DNA of 64,000 nt from Trachythela sp. YZ-2020 (GCA_016169945.1 JADLSH010000393.1:7849501-7913500); one strand, 5' to 3'; counted from the stretch's first letter, positions 1-55,459 are shown. The notes: generated from the sequence alone by a model not told the origin. Numbers and translations are program-made.

Positions 1-435
1 TCTACTCTCATGGCGTTGGGGTGATAGCTTTAACTGTCGTACTGCTTCTTTCGAGATGAAATTCCTCCCAGAGCCTGTATCTAGATACGCCCAAAATGTT
101 TTTCCGTTAATCTTAAGAGGCACGATAGCTGGCAAAGACTTCTCTTCCGAGGATGGGGAATATCCATTTAAGATTGCGTTGTGGTTATCTCTATCATTGT
201 TTTCCTGGGGTTTGTCACAAAGGCTGGTGCGATGTTTGCCTCTGCATTTATAACATCCTCTACTACGACATTTACTTTCGCGATGACCCGGTCGACCACA
301 ATTAAAGCACAGTCGTTTTTCAACAAAGAACTGTCTATGCTTAGCTACAGAGTCATATGATGTGCATTGGTCTCCCCAGTGCTTTCCTTCACAGGCTATG
401 TTACGAGTCACGAATATTTCTCTTTGATCTTGACC
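1..435 (-). mobile_element. BEL/Pao-type retrotransposon gag-protease fragment
   Basis: The minus strand is open from 435 to the window edge, with a stop at 438-436. The translation has a Cys/His-rich stretch with a zinc knuckle (CFNCGRPGHRESKC) followed by a second C-x2-C pair. About 50 residues later comes an aspartic-protease start (WAYLDTGSGRNFI). A zinc knuckle directly followed by this DTGS protease is typical of BEL/Pao gag-pol polyproteins. No LTR or reverse transcriptase is visible because the element runs off the left edge. The reading frame is intact for 145 codons, so the copy may be fairly young. A Gypsy-type element is possible but less likely, because the cysteine layout fits BEL/Pao better. 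Confidence 0.75.
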
Positions 436-440
436 TTAAT

Positions 441-1116
441 CCCGACCCAATTCCTAACCCTATTGTGTGCGTAACATGAACTTAGAACAAGCAAGAATTT
501 GAGCCCGCAATCTTAGGTGTGACACTAATCCTTTAAGAGACATGGGCTGCGAGGGCTGTGTAATGTATTTTATTCTCCTAAATCGATCCCAAAAAATAAT
601 AAAACAATCTCCGTGCACTGCCTGTCGGTTAAGTAAACTGTAACTTAAACATAAATTATAGCAACTTGGTGGCCGCAAGCTTAAACTGTTTAAACCAGCA
701 CCGGTGTGTATCGAAAGTTAGTAATAAATTAAAAGTGGTGTGCAGGAAGCCGAGGTTAGTAGTATACAGAAGGGGGGTTCTGGAGCCGTGACGTCATCAA
801 GGTCTGATTCCATGCGAGGGAGAGAGGATTTCGGACAAATACGAAATCATACCAATATCTATTTACTGTTAGTAACACTGTTGCTATACAAGCGTTGTTA
901 ATATTAAACACAGTTCGTATCAGAATAAAAATATGTGGTTTCCAACCAAACCGACGTTCTTAATACAGCAAAAGATTAGACATATATACTATAAATTTGC
1001 AGTCAAAAATTGCATAAAACCAAAATTTGGGGTTAGGGTAAAGTTTAGAGTTAGGGATAGTGTTCTAAGCGATCAACACGCAAACAGGAATTTATTTTTT
1101 TGCAAGATAGTGCATG
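441..1116. other. No gene recognised; intron or flank of POLD1
   Basis: AT-rich sequence with short frames only. I searched it on the minus strand for the missing last POLD1 exon (Asp-Cys-Pro-x-Phe-Tyr-Met-Arg-Lys type) and found no match. Confidence 0.6.
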
Positions 1117-1190
1117 TATGATATCCTAAGATACTGTACGATATCCCAAGATTCTGCACGATATTCTAAGACATTGTACGATATTCTAAG
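1117..1190. repeat. 20-bp minisatellite, left block (3.5 units)
   Basis: Units of the type ATATCCTAAGATACTGTACG repeat every 20 bp. The block ends exactly where the LINE 3' tail begins. It matches the first 3.5 units right of the LINE with three mismatches in 70 bp. Confidence 0.9.
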
Positions 1191-1586
1191 ATAATAATAA
1201 TAATAAAGTTTATTAACACATTTTCGCACCAACATGGTGAATTACAACGTGTATACATATTTAGGATATTAAAATCTTATATAAATATACATATAAAAAT
1301 TTATAAACAGATAAAATTCATTACTGACAAGCAAATATTACTATTACTATTAAATTAGATACCACATCTAAGCTATTGTTTTGAAACACATAGCTGGAAT
1401 AAAGCTATTTTTGTAGCGGTCAGTCCGACATTTGGGTACACTATAGTCCATGTTATTCCGTAGGCAACGTCCATGCATGTCTTCTCTTGTCGGCGGTAAT
1501 AGACAATGAAGTTGAGAACTAGGTTCTTGGATCTTTTTAAATGTTTTATGGCACAGAATTTGTCGTCTATCTTCTAAACGAGAGCA

Positions 1587-2200
1587 TTATGCGATACTTA
1601 GGGTTTCATTATAGTTACGTCCAGGGTAAACAATGCGCAAAGCTCTCTTTTGAACATGATCAATCTTATCGGAGAGGTACTGTGGTAAGTTAGTATGCCA
1701 AACAGGGCAAGCATACTCAAGGATTGATCTCACCAAAGAGAAGTAAATGACAAGAAGATCGGCCGAAGGAACGCCACTACGACTTAAAACGCGTAAGATA
1801 TATAAGCGTTTAGACGCTTTTTTCACCATAGTTTCTACATTCTCTTCCCATTTCAGTTTGTTGTTCAATGTTAGACCCAGAACTTTAAACGAATAGACCA
1901 GAGCAAGAGGTGACCCGTCGATACACAATCGAGGTGCGTCAGGTTGATTTTGGAGAAAGCTGATTATCATTTCTTTGCAGTTCGTTCCATTAAGTTTCAT
2001 ATCATTTTGCGCTGCCCAGGAATGGATTACATCCAGTTCGGATTGTAGTGTTGAGAGCTCATTTATAGAAAGTGATTCAGAAATTGTAACGTCATCCACA
2101 TATTTTCAGTGATTTATATTAGCAAATCTTAGTTCCAAGTCATTGATCATTACTAGGAACAGGACAGGTCCTAATTTAGTCCCTTGAGGTAAACCGCTAT
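1587..2200 (-). pseudogene. LINE reverse transcriptase, C-terminal part
   Basis: Starting near 2190 the frame reads KLGPVLFLVMINDLELRF, then has a TGA stop at 2108-2106, then the catalytic box KYVDDVTI and about 165 residues of RT thumb and C-terminus. The thumb includes FKVLGLTLNNKLKWEENV and RSILEYACPVWH, which are typical of CR1-like elements. The stop immediately upstream of YVDD disables the polymerase. Confidence 0.85.
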
Positions 2201-2458
2201 TAACAGAGGCCCAGTAAGACCGGAAGCCGTCGATTTTTACAGATTGGCGGCGATTGGAAAGAAAACTGCAAATCATTCAGCAACTGGGTAAGATCTTTAC
2301 AAGAAATAGGAACATCATTCTTAACGATCTTAATCACATTGCTTTTTTGCTCGATATTAGTCCCTTGAGGTAAACCGCTATTAACAGAGGCCCAGAAAGA
2401 CCGGAAGCCGTCGATTTTTACAGATTGGCGGCGATTGGAAAGAAAACTGCAAATCCAA
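2182..2458. repeat. Duplicated RT segments inside the LINE
   Basis: The 91 bp at 2182-2272 recur almost identically at 2368-2458. Between them, 2272-2362 is a near-identical copy of LINE sequence found at 3058-3148. The polymerase region is therefore scrambled, so the reading frames here are chimeric. Confidence 0.85.
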
Positions 2459-3124
2459 GGGATAAGTGATTCCCTGACACCAAGAGACAACAGCTTTTTA
2501 TTAGAATATTGTGATTAATGCGATCAAACGCTTTGCTGAAGTCAACAAAACACACCCTGAGGTACTGTGATTGGGTATCCAATGTTCTTAGCCAATTATT
2601 GACCATATCGATCAGGCAGAAACTAGTTGACGTTCCTTTTAAGCTGCCGAACTGTTTCGGATTTTATGTTTAATATCATCCATCATCCACTTCACAACAA
2701 AGTTCTCCAATATTTTCGACAAACATGCCATAAGAGAGATGGGACGAACGTCCTCGCTAGATACATGTTGGGACTTGGGAACTGGTGTAATAATAGCGTC
2801 TTTCCACATTGTAGGGACCACGCCGGAAGATAGGATGTTGAAAATACTGCAAACGGGCTCGGCTAGTTCATAGGCATACTCCTTTATAATGCGATTAGGA
2901 ATACCATCTGGTCCACGAGACTTGAAAGCACTGATGGTCAACATTTTAGAACAGGTCTCTTCAAGTGTGATTGTTGGTACAGGGTGGGGTCCTGGAAGAT
3001 AAGCTGGTAATGAGCGAAGGTCTAAGCAAGGAAGATCTGCACTAATACTTGAAAAATAATCATTCAGCAACTGGGTAAGATCTTTACCAGAAATAGGAAC
3101 ATCATTCTTAACGATCTTAATCAC
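2418..3124 (-). pseudogene. LINE reverse transcriptase, N-terminal and palm part
   Basis: The minus strand encodes an RT start (LEETCSKMLTISAFKSRGPD, then GIPNRIIKEYA, TPVPKSQHVSSEDVRPISL, KILENFVVKWM). After a frameshift near 2630 comes the motif-A region FVDFSKAFDRINHNILI. These are the finger and palm motifs of CR1-like polymerases. The frame is broken between the two pieces. Confidence 0.85.
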
Positions 3125-3159
3125 ATTGCTTTTTTGCCCGATATTAGTTTAACAGAATC

Positions 3160-3465
3160 TCACCATTTTTTGGGATTGCTGGATTTCAGGTGTTGTACTT
3201 TGGTATAAAACGAGCGTTTCTTCACTGATATCTCATTTCTAACTTTCTGTCTATAGTGACGCCAAAGATCACGATCACCCGAATGAAACGCTCTCTGTCT
3301 ATCGACTATTAGTTGTTTCAGCGAGGGTGTCATCCAAGGCTTATCAGTGCTGTGAATCTTGACTACCTTGGTTGGGAAGATTCGATCGATAGCTGAGGAT
3401 AGATCTTGGGAAAAGGAAGATGCTTCTTCCGAGCACGATTTAGGATCTTTGACGTCAGTAAACAA
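3160..3465 (-). pseudogene. LINE endonuclease-RT linker
   Basis: About 100 residues including IHSTDKPWMTPSLKQLIVDR and RNEISVKKRSFYTKV. The WMTP...R-Q-R-AF pattern is the usual linker between endonuclease and RT in CR1-like LINEs. Confidence 0.8.
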
Positions 3466-3543
3466 GGTGTGAGTGTTACACCATCTGCCGAAGGCATCTC
3501 GTGCAGACTGCGAAAAACGTCGTACGTGTTGTTTTACTTGTAC

Positions 3544-3685
3544 TAGACAGCTTTAGCAAACACAACGCGACGTCAAAGAGGACGTGAAAATGGCGTGATA
3601 TGCCTCTCTATGGATGTGCCCACGCCATTTTTACGCCATTTTCACGTCCTCTTTGACGTCGCGTTGTGTTTGCTAAAGCTGTCTA
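3544..3685. mobile_element. 142-bp hairpin MITE with TA target site, inside the LINE
   Basis: Two arms of about 50 bp, 3544-3594 and 3635-3685, are near-perfect reverse complements (ends TAGACAGCTTTAGCAAACAC). The loop is about 40 bp. TA on both sides suggests a Tc1/mariner-type target site. It splits the LINE endonuclease, so it inserted after the LINE. Confidence 0.85.
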
Positions 3686-4284
3686 CTATTACCATGAGAA
3701 CGAACGGGGCAACCGGCAGACGGGGTCCATTTAACAACGTTATGATCAGATGTGCCTAATGGTGCAATCACAACAGGCTCATTATATAGGTCACTTAAAT
3801 TGGTCACGATGAGATCTAATACATTATCACCACGAGTTGGGACACGTACAACCTGTTTGAGATTATGATGGATTAATAGGTTACAGATATCTAACTTATT
3901 GAAGTCTCCGAGAAGTACAACACCTCAATCTGGATGCATTGTTCTAATTACGTCAAGTTTATCTATGATGCACTCTACTAAATTCTTCTGTTCCGGTAGA
4001 GGAGTATCAGGTGGGTTGTATAAAATGGCACAAATCAGGCCAGAAACTTGTCTTGGGAGGCGAATTGGTCGAAGCCAAACCCACACGCATTCAAAGTACG
4101 AGTCTTCCAGATCCTGTCTACGTTTACATGGTATATCAGCCGAAACAAAGGCACACACACCACCACCGCGGCCATACGCTCTATCTTTACGGAAAATGTT
4201 GTACCCATTGATCAAAACCAATTGATCAATTATTTCGTCGTTAAGCCATGATTCGGTGATAGTAACGATCTCAACACGATACAT
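3686..4284 (-). pseudogene. LINE APE-type endonuclease
   Basis: The minus strand gives ITESWLNDEIIDQLV, GYNIFRKDRAYGRGGGVCAF, ILYNPPDTPLPEQ and, after a stop near 3925, a VVLLGDFNK stretch. TESWL, RxDR-GGG and GDFN are hallmarks of the apurinic endonuclease domain of non-LTR elements. Its C-terminal part is interrupted by the hairpin MITE. Confidence 0.85.
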
Positions 4285-4449
4285 GTATTTAATAAAAGAG
4301 ACAATTCATCCATTGTGGGTAAGAGTGAACGAGCGTTTATAAGGTAAAAGCCCGGTAGATTAGGTGCAGGTTTGTCGCTGCCTAAATTAGTGGCATGACT
4401 GCTACTCGAAGTTCCAACCTGGATCCTTATTAAGTTATCCCAATTAACA

Positions 4450-4905
4450 CTATGGCAACGACACAGGCGATTTGCAAACCGTTGAGTAATTTGAGTAGGA
4501 ATACGGGATTTTAACGATCGTATAAAACTTTGTTTTTCCTTCGTTCGGAATCACAACAGCATTCACACTGTCAACCACCCTGTTGAGAGAAGCTACTTGG
4601 TTATGTAGGGCTACGACTTGTAATTTAACCCTTATAAGCTCTTGAACCTGATCGCTGCAGTCACAGTTAGGCCGGCTATTGCACTCAGACAAATTAGGAT
4701 CTTCCACGAGGCACGCCACTGGGTCACTAGATTGATCTTTGGAATTATATTTGTCAATATATGGCGTAACTGTATTAATATCATAATCATCCTTGCTTAC
4801 TTCATCGAAGCGATTGCTCGTATCTATATTCGGAATAGCGGCTACTGTAGAGAGGTCATTCTTTAACAAGTCTATTACTAATTCCTTAAACGAATTACCG
4901 AGCAC
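4450..4905 (-). pseudogene. LINE 5' ORF fragment with predicted coiled coil
   Basis: A 151-codon frame upstream of the endonuclease. It has a heptad-like stretch near the C-terminus (VQELIRVKLQVVALHNQVAS, then LNRVVDSV), as in LINE ORF1 proteins. No zinc knuckle or RRM is visible. It is assigned by position only. Confidence 0.5.
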
Positions 4906-4936
4906 ACCATAAAATTATAGGGTACGTTTGATACTA

Positions 4937-5123
4937 TGATATCCTAAGATACTGTACGATATCCCAAGATACTGTACGATATTCTAAGATATTGTACGAT
5001 ATTCTAAGATATTGTACGATATTCTAAAATAATGTATGATATCCTAAGATACTGTATGATATCCTAAGATACTGTATGATATCCTAGGATATTGAGTGAT
5101 ATCCTAAGATACTGTATAATATC
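4937..5123. repeat. 20-bp minisatellite, right block
   Basis: About nine units of ATATYCTAAGATAYTGTAYG. The first units match the left block at 1117-1190. Three inverted units follow at 5236-5285. Confidence 0.9.
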
Positions 5124-5221
5124 CATACTCTAGCTCTATCACGAAGGCTTATGGCTGTGCGGAGCTAGAGTTAGTAACAGGGTTGCGTTAGGGCAAGCAT
5201 TCACTCTTAGTATTCAAGGAT

Positions 5222-5285
5222 TAAATCTTAAGATTCTTAGGATGTATCTTAGGATATCATACAGTATCTTAGGATATCGTACATT
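5222..5285. repeat. Inverted minisatellite units
   Basis: The motif AGTATCTTAGGATATCRTAC is the reverse complement of the 4937-5123 unit. Together with that block it can form a long hairpin. Confidence 0.8.
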
Positions 5286-5857
5286 TTATCTCTATTAAGA
5301 ACATCGGTGTGCTTGGAAACCATATATTTCTATTCCGATACGAACTTCGTTTAATGTTAACAACGCTTGCATAACAACAGTGTTACCAATGGTAAATAGA
5401 TTAGGTATTTCGTATTTGGCCGAAATCCTTACCCCTCGCATGAAATCTGACCTTGACACGTCATGGGTGGTGCATGATGCACTGTGGTCCTGTATACCAC
5501 TGAGGTTACTTGATCGGCTATCTGCAGAAAGCTTCGACATGTTCGGGGATTTTTACGAAATGAGTTTTATATTATTGCATCTCGATGTTTTAATTCTCCA
5601 ATCTCAGTCGCTTAAAATAATATTTTTCGTGAACCAATCATTCAAATTTAACAAGTAACCCACCGTTGGAAGGCTGAATGGCTACGCTTTCATATGAATG
5701 TAAACATATAGGCATTACTGGTTTATTTCTTTTTAAAATCTAGATTCAAATCGAGGATTACGTCTTTTTTATCTATTTCCATGCTGTTTTAGTGTAAACG
5801 GTTTACGTATCCGAATACTCAAATCCGAGGGGCAAATCACTGATTTAAATCTCGTAC
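5286..5857. other. No gene recognised
   Basis: Non-repetitive sequence with chance frames on both strands. No POLD1-like translation was found. Confidence 0.6.
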
Positions 5858-6040
5858 ACCTTCAAAAATATCACAAAAAAATCATGATAAAATCATGAAA
5901 AACTCACGAAAAAATAGACAAATCACAGAAATATAGAAAAGTGACAAAAAAATCATGAAAAACTCACGAAGTTACAAAAAATAGACAAATCACAAAAATA
6001 TCGGGAAAAAAATCACAAAAAAATCACAATGATTTTTCAA
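5858..6040. repeat. A-rich imperfect tandem repeat
   Basis: Repeated words of the type AAAAATCATGAAAAACTCACG and AAATAGACAAATCACA occur at 5876-6030, in two main blocks about 60 bp apart. Confidence 0.8.
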
Positions 6041-6286
6041 TCCCGTACACTTTTTAGGAGTGACTTTAGCGAGTCCAGCTCCAGCTCTAGTGTAAACGGG
6101 GTCTTAATGATATACAGTAAAAACCCGTACTAAAGAATCACATTTTTGGTGACAGGTTGCATGAAGAGCAGAGACAGAGTTGGTTTTCAACAGAGTTGGT
6201 TTATGACGCTGTTACTATAAAAGTAAACCGACACAATTATAGACCAAACTGGTGAAGTTCTTTGGCAAACAAACAATCGTTCTTAC

Positions 6287-50862
<44,576 letters not shown>

Positions 50863-50992
50863 GAAAAGGCGATGGAAAATTTCTTAATATGCTGCTCACA
50901 AAATGTAGTTGCGATCGAGAAGTTGAAATTCCAAAGACATGTATTTATCGATCAGAGCATTAATTTTGTCTTTTTATAATACACGAGGACTC

Positions 50993-51001
50993 GCGCCAAA
51001 A
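50993..51001 (-). promoter_or_regulatory. E2F-type site upstream of POLD1
   Basis: On the gene strand TTTTGGCGC matches the E2F consensus TTTSSCGC. It lies about 130 bp before the start codon. E2F control is usual for S-phase DNA polymerase genes; activity here is inferred. Confidence 0.5.
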
Positions 51002-51550
51002 CTTTTTCGTGTCACCAAAACATTTATACATGAAACTTCATGTAAGTTCTAGATAAAAACTTAAGGAGGCTCTGCGGTGGAGATTGTTGATGGAAATTTC
51101 GAAAGAAAATTATATACCTATTTTTAACTGATATTTTTTAGACCTGACCTTCTACATAAAGAGAAACGAAACAGAGAAAGAATATGAGCAACTCTGTAAT
51201 AACTTTTTTAACGAGTCTGACACCTAACAGCCAAAATAGCTGACAAACCCGTGACAAACCCGTGTGAGTTTCACCTGCATGCTGAGCGATGTGATTTATT
51301 CCTTGTGCACACAAGTGTGTAATTTAATCAGTGAATTTAATATTATTCATCATGTTGAGAGGATCTCACGGAAGGACCACAGATCACATTTTAATATAAA
51401 CCCGCGGAATTTATTTAAATTGAAGATTTGGTGTCAATTAGGCCGATTGCCATTACATAACGAGCCATTTAATGATCATTTGCCATTCCTTCCAGCCTCG
51501 TACCCAGGCGCTTTTTAAACGTGCTAACAAAACAGTTTTGAGGCACTAAA
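51002..51550. other. POLD1 5' flank, no gene recognised
   Basis: Intergenic DNA between CECR2-like and POLD1. No TATA box in the expected place. Confidence 0.45.
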
Positions 51551-51555
51551 TCACA

Positions 51556-51830
51556 TCGCTTCGGTGGCGCAGTTGTCAGAGCAAGCGCCTTTCACCTCTA
51601 TTCATCACACTCATGTAAAAAGAGTAAGTCAATGCACTCCGGTTTCCTCCCACAGGGAAAGTTGAGTTAGGATATATAGATAAGAAAGTATAATGAGTAA
51701 TATCACAATTGTAATATAGGTCAGCGAGAAACTTAAAAGTTTAGGTAAACTGAACAGTCCCAACGGGGAGTGAGCTAGCCTGCGTGAAGTCCCAGAAGCT
51801 AGAAGTGAGCTGAATAATGTATGTATGTAT
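51556..51830 (+). mobile_element. SINE family 1, truncated head
   Basis: CGGTGGCGCAGTTGTCAGAG and AAGCGCCTTTCACCTCTATT match the A-box part of 25735-25960. The B box is deleted. The body TCATGTAAAAAGAGTAAGTC follows. Confidence 0.65.
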
Positions 51831-52329
51831 CGCTCAGCAGGCCGGTGACACTGTGCCTTTAAGCTCCCCTTTTAAATAAGCCCGCTACCTTTGAGAAGCC
51901 TCCCTCTCTATTAGCCCCCCCCCCCCCCGCCTTACCAACAAGGAAAAACGTTAAGGTCTAACAATTTCCCTTTTTCATATTACCTTCAGTGGCGGGAAAA
52001 AAAAGGAGGGGGGAGCAAGGGACAATAATTTCTGCAAGCCTTTGAATGATAGCTGATTACTATCCGACAAATAAGCTACAAGCATGAAAAGCATTGGTAC
52101 GCTATTATTGAAGCAACCGCATGAAAGTTAAGCCAAAAATGTTTTAAGAACTGATATTTGCAGCGACTCGTCAGAATATGTCGGCTACTAAATCCGCACT
52201 TGTGCATCATCGCCATCATGCGTTGCTGTTGAGTGCCAATACTTAAAAATATATGAGACACGAAACTTCATTGCAAAAAATGGACCATGTAGAAGTTCAA
52301 CAATAAATGTAAACAATTACTCAGTTCTG
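51831..52329. other. Intergenic, no gene recognised
   Basis: A poly-C run lies at 51917-51928 and a G-rich patch near 52005. No coding sequence. Confidence 0.5.
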
Positions 52330-52560
52330 AATATTTTATTACCCAAAGTTGTTAAAAGATTGATTCATAAATCAATTGTGTAGAAAACTTGAATGAATTT
52401 GTGAATGTTTGATTTGGCTGTTAGCGTCAGAATTTGTATAGACGGGTGACGTATTCTGGTCAACTGCATTATGTAATCGACACGTGAGATGCTTGGAGAC
52501 GAATGAAAGCAGGTCAAATCAGTATTTGTCACGACACTCGCGAGTTCTTGCCAGTTAAAT
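52330..52560 (-). CDS. Candidate last exon and 3' UTR of the CECR2-like gene
   Basis: A strong acceptor (long pyrimidine tract then AG at 52562-52561) in the right phase would give DLTGKNSRVS and a stop at 52531-52529. AATAAA follows on the minus strand at 52340-52335. No homology supports the ten residues, so this is only a positional candidate. The true last exon could lie anywhere between 57513 and here. Confidence 0.3.
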
Positions 52561-52679
52561 CTAAAAAAACAAAAAATCATTGTAATATTTAAACAAGTTT
52601 TCAGAGAACATATGCAGTAAAACCAGCCTGAAGTTTAGGCAGAATTGAAAGTAGAAATTAGAACCATTAGGACCGACTC

Positions 52680-52910
52680 TCATTTTATAATAAGAACCAC
52701 TTCAGCCTGTCGTCAAAAGCAGTGGTTCTTTTACGCCGGCATTAGATAAGTAGAACGTGTGGTGCCAGTGTAAGTAATGTCTATACGAAATACGGCGCGT
52801 CTTTTGGATCAATCTACCTGAAAAATACAGTAAGAACTTCGACGTTTCGAGCGAAGGCCCTTCGTCTGGAAGTTAGTAGATTGATCCAAAAGCCCCGCAG
52901 TATTTCGACT
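52680..52910 (-). mobile_element. Penelope family B terminal repeat, solo copy
   Basis: The minus strand carries CTACTAACTTCCAGACGAAG and GAAACGTCGAAGTTCTTACT. An extra inverted pair, CTTTTGGATCAATCTAC and GTAGATTGATCCAAAAG, surrounds it. No protein part. Confidence 0.8.
52835..52874 (-). ncRNA. Hammerhead-like fold (family B, solo copy)
   Basis: The sequence of the fold is identical to that at 33098-33137: stem I AACTTC/GAAGTT, CAGACGA, stem II GGGC/GCTC, GAAACGTC. It again has A at the U4 position. Confidence 0.6.
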
Positions 52911-53102
52911 AGATAAGTAGTACTATAGACAACTTAAGGAGGCACTTTGAACAATATGGAATATGCGCGGCCAGAATGACACATATTAATATTATGCCTT
53001 ACGCTATGCAGCTCGTGTAAGTAACGTTACAACCCGTGATTGTTTGGCTTCCGCCAGTTTGGGTGGCAAGTTCGTAATTCCAATGGGCAAATTCAAACCA
53101 AT

Positions 53103-53953
53103 TTAAAGGGATATGGCAATAAAATTTAGTTTGTCTCATTTGAAAGAACTTTTAAAATTATATATAAATCTCCCTTACCGTATCTTAGTTCTTGAGATAG
53201 TTTGACAGAAATAATCATAAATCAGCGAGCTGTCCGCCATCTTGGATATGCATGTTACGTCACAAGCAGGGTCACGCAAGTATTTTATCCAGAAAGCCAA
53301 TGGTCATTATGAGCCCAAAATTATACTTCGGTCACTATTTCAAATAACAAATTGACTGACAACTTTTAAACATCTACTAATTGTTATTTGGTCACCTTTT
53401 ATATGGCTAACCCTGCTTGTGACGTCACTAAAACCACCGTTAATGAGACCAAAAATTATCCAAGATGGCGGACAGCTCATTGTTTCAAGAACTAAACAAA
53501 ATACGAAAAATCGGCAAGGGAGACTTCAAATGAGATAAACTAAATTTTAGTGCTGTGCGCCGGAGCCGGAGGGCCGGAGCCGGAGTTTTGGCCTATTTTG
53601 CCGGAGTTTGTTCAACTCCGGTAAAACTCCTGCAGCACTTATTTGTGCTGCAAACTACTGTCAAACATTCTCAGGCTGTCAATCATAAATTAGAACGCGC
53701 TCTCGCGCCATGCAGACGACAGCTATGACGACAGTCATAAGTGTTAAAATAAAAAACAAAGATAGTGCTTCCACTTTGAAATTGAAAATTTCCAATAAAT
53801 TTCGAATTTTCACGAATTTGCCGGAGCTGGAAATTTTCTGCCGGAGCCGGAGTTTTTTTCCCGGAGCCGGAGTTTTTTTGGCCGGAGCCGGAGGTGAAAA
53901 ACCCGGAGTTTGCACAGCACTACTAAATTTGTATTGCCATATCCCTTTAAAAT
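53103..53953. mobile_element. Palindromic MITE with nested GCCGGAG-rich element
   Basis: The outer ends AAAGGGATATGGCAATAAAA and TGTATTGCCATATCCCTTT are inverted. Inner arms share GAGCTGTCCGCCATCTTGGA. At 53550-53921 a second element (ends AGTGCTGTGC and GCACAGCACT, filled with GCCGGAGCCGGAG) has inserted into the right arm. Confidence 0.8.
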
Positions 53954-53984
53954 AAAATCCAATAAGGCTGACATTAATACTGTA

Positions 53985-54250
53985 TTTACTCGTTTTTGGT
54001 GAGGCACTTATTTGAGGGCGGCGCTCTTTAAAAATTATTCTATCTGTAACTGCTTTCCCAGTGGAATTGCGCATTTCCAAAGTTCTGCAGAGAGAGTTCA
54101 ACGACAGAGCATGGACATATACTCATTTTGAACTTTAAAAAATGTAAATGTCCGATGCTGATTAAAGATGAGATGTACTACGGTGCTTCGATTAAGCGCC
54201 GCGTTGTTGTTATAAGTGCGGCGCTTATTCGGCGGCGGCGCTCAATTCGA
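53985..54250. mobile_element. ACCGTATTT-family MITE
   Basis: TGTATTTACTCGTTTTTGG at the left and GGCGGCGGCGCTCAATTCGA at the right. Inside, ACTCATTTTGAACTT and GGTGCTTCGATTAAGCGCC match 27788-28083. Confidence 0.75.
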
Positions 54251-54759
54251 CAGCTTGTGAATGAAAATATTTGTCCAGAGAACGTTGTAAATCTTAATAG
54301 GCACCTCTAACTAGTAGTGATTGAAAATATGATCAGCCCCTTACCACTTCACGTTAGGAACACATAATAGTTTGAGTTAAGTAAAAGTAGGTTAAAATAA
54401 TTAGATGATGTTAGAAATAGGGTTATTAGGTTAGGGTAGGGGTTGTGTTAGGGTAAGGTCTACATAGAATAACTACATGACATACCGTATAACCGCTGGT
54501 ACATTTGTTCAAACTGTTTCGTGGTTCTTACATTACTCGCATTCGCGATATTTAATGAACGTAATTGTAAAGTGAACACATTTTTAACCTTATTTTTATT
54601 CATAGGCCTGAGATAATCTCGCATCTCACTGGCTTGCATTCACTGAGTAAATCTATATATATTCATGGGTGTAACTTCTTAATTATGCATACTGAAAGCA
54701 TTATCCATCCTTTACCGTTGGACCATCCTAACTTGGTCAAATTATAATTTTAAAAAATA
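54251..54759. other. CECR2-like intron or 3' flank, no gene
   Basis: A GGGTTA-like patch (GGGTTATTAGGTTAGGGTAG) lies at 54420-54455. Nothing else recognisable. Confidence 0.45.
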
Positions 54760-54930
54760 AGCCCCCGTTCAAACAATTCCAACAATGTTGTAAGGTGTTG
54801 AATGAAATTTTTTGAATAAAGTTAAACCTGATTGATCCAACATCAGCCAAAATTACCAAACATAATGTTCAAACAGACTCAACAATGTTGCATTCGACTA
54901 TGTAGGACGATGTTGGACTAACATGGTGGA
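54760..54930. repeat. CAACAATGTTG-rich repeat
   Basis: TTCCAACAATGTTG, CTCAACAATGTTGC and GATGTTGGACTAACATGG recur within 170 bp, in both orientations. Confidence 0.6.
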
Positions 54931-55459
54931 CTAGTTGTACGGGTCTATATAGGCGTCGAAATCGAGCTGTTTAAGTTTGTAGCCGAAAACCAAATGTCTG
55001 CTGTTCTATGCGATTAAACAACATAATGTATTGGCCAACCTCAAGTTGATAAGACCAGGCCGATCGTCAGAATATAACAAATAAACACCTGGACTGCAAC
55101 CACGTGTAAGAGCACCTTAAAATTGGCAGAAATTAACTGTTCGATGTGATTTGCGTAAAGACGGTTTCACAAATTGTGAGGATTACCGAGAACTACATGC
55201 ATTTTAAATCTCCTCGAGTAAGACCTTCCCTCAAACGAAAGCTGATTATTCCTATCTTATTTATCCACATGTGGTCAGATTAACAAGTTTGCATACTTAC
55301 TAATTTTGCTCCAACAAGTTGCTGATTTCATTTCACAATTTAGTTAGTTTTAAACACATTGTGCTAGTTTCCTTATTAAGTTGGGAATGGCCAATAGGAG
55401 CTTTACACTTGGAATAAAAAGTAAGTTTGCAAATTTTGAATGAAATACGCCATAAAATA

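Larger units (their letters stand above)
1191..4936 (-). mobile_element. CR1-like LINE, full span, decayed and rearranged
   Basis: A non-LTR retrotransposon on the minus strand. From its 5' end (right) it has an ORF1-like region, an APE-type endonuclease, a linker and a reverse transcriptase, ending in an (ATT)n tail at about 1191-1206. Linker and polymerase match the CR1/Jockey group (KPWMTPSLKQLI, RPISLMACLSKILE, FVDFSKAFDRINH, YVDD). It is inactive: there is a stop just before the YVDD box, frameshifts, internal duplications and a MITE in the endonuclease. It is flanked by a direct repeat of about 70 bp of minisatellite. It lies either in the 3'-most POLD1 intron or downstream of the gene. 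Confidence 0.85.

Noticed and set aside
1117..5123. CRISPR array
   Set aside because: The 20-bp units are contiguous with no unique spacers, and the genome is eukaryotic.
52365..52580. 71-codon minus frame as CECR2 coding sequence
   Set aside because: Its frame needs phase 2 at the acceptor, whereas exon C ends in phase 1. Only the short alternative frame is compatible.
53679..54101. 140-codon minus frame rich in Pro/Lys/Ala
   Set aside because: It translates the GCCGGAG repeat array and nested MITEs. No domain.
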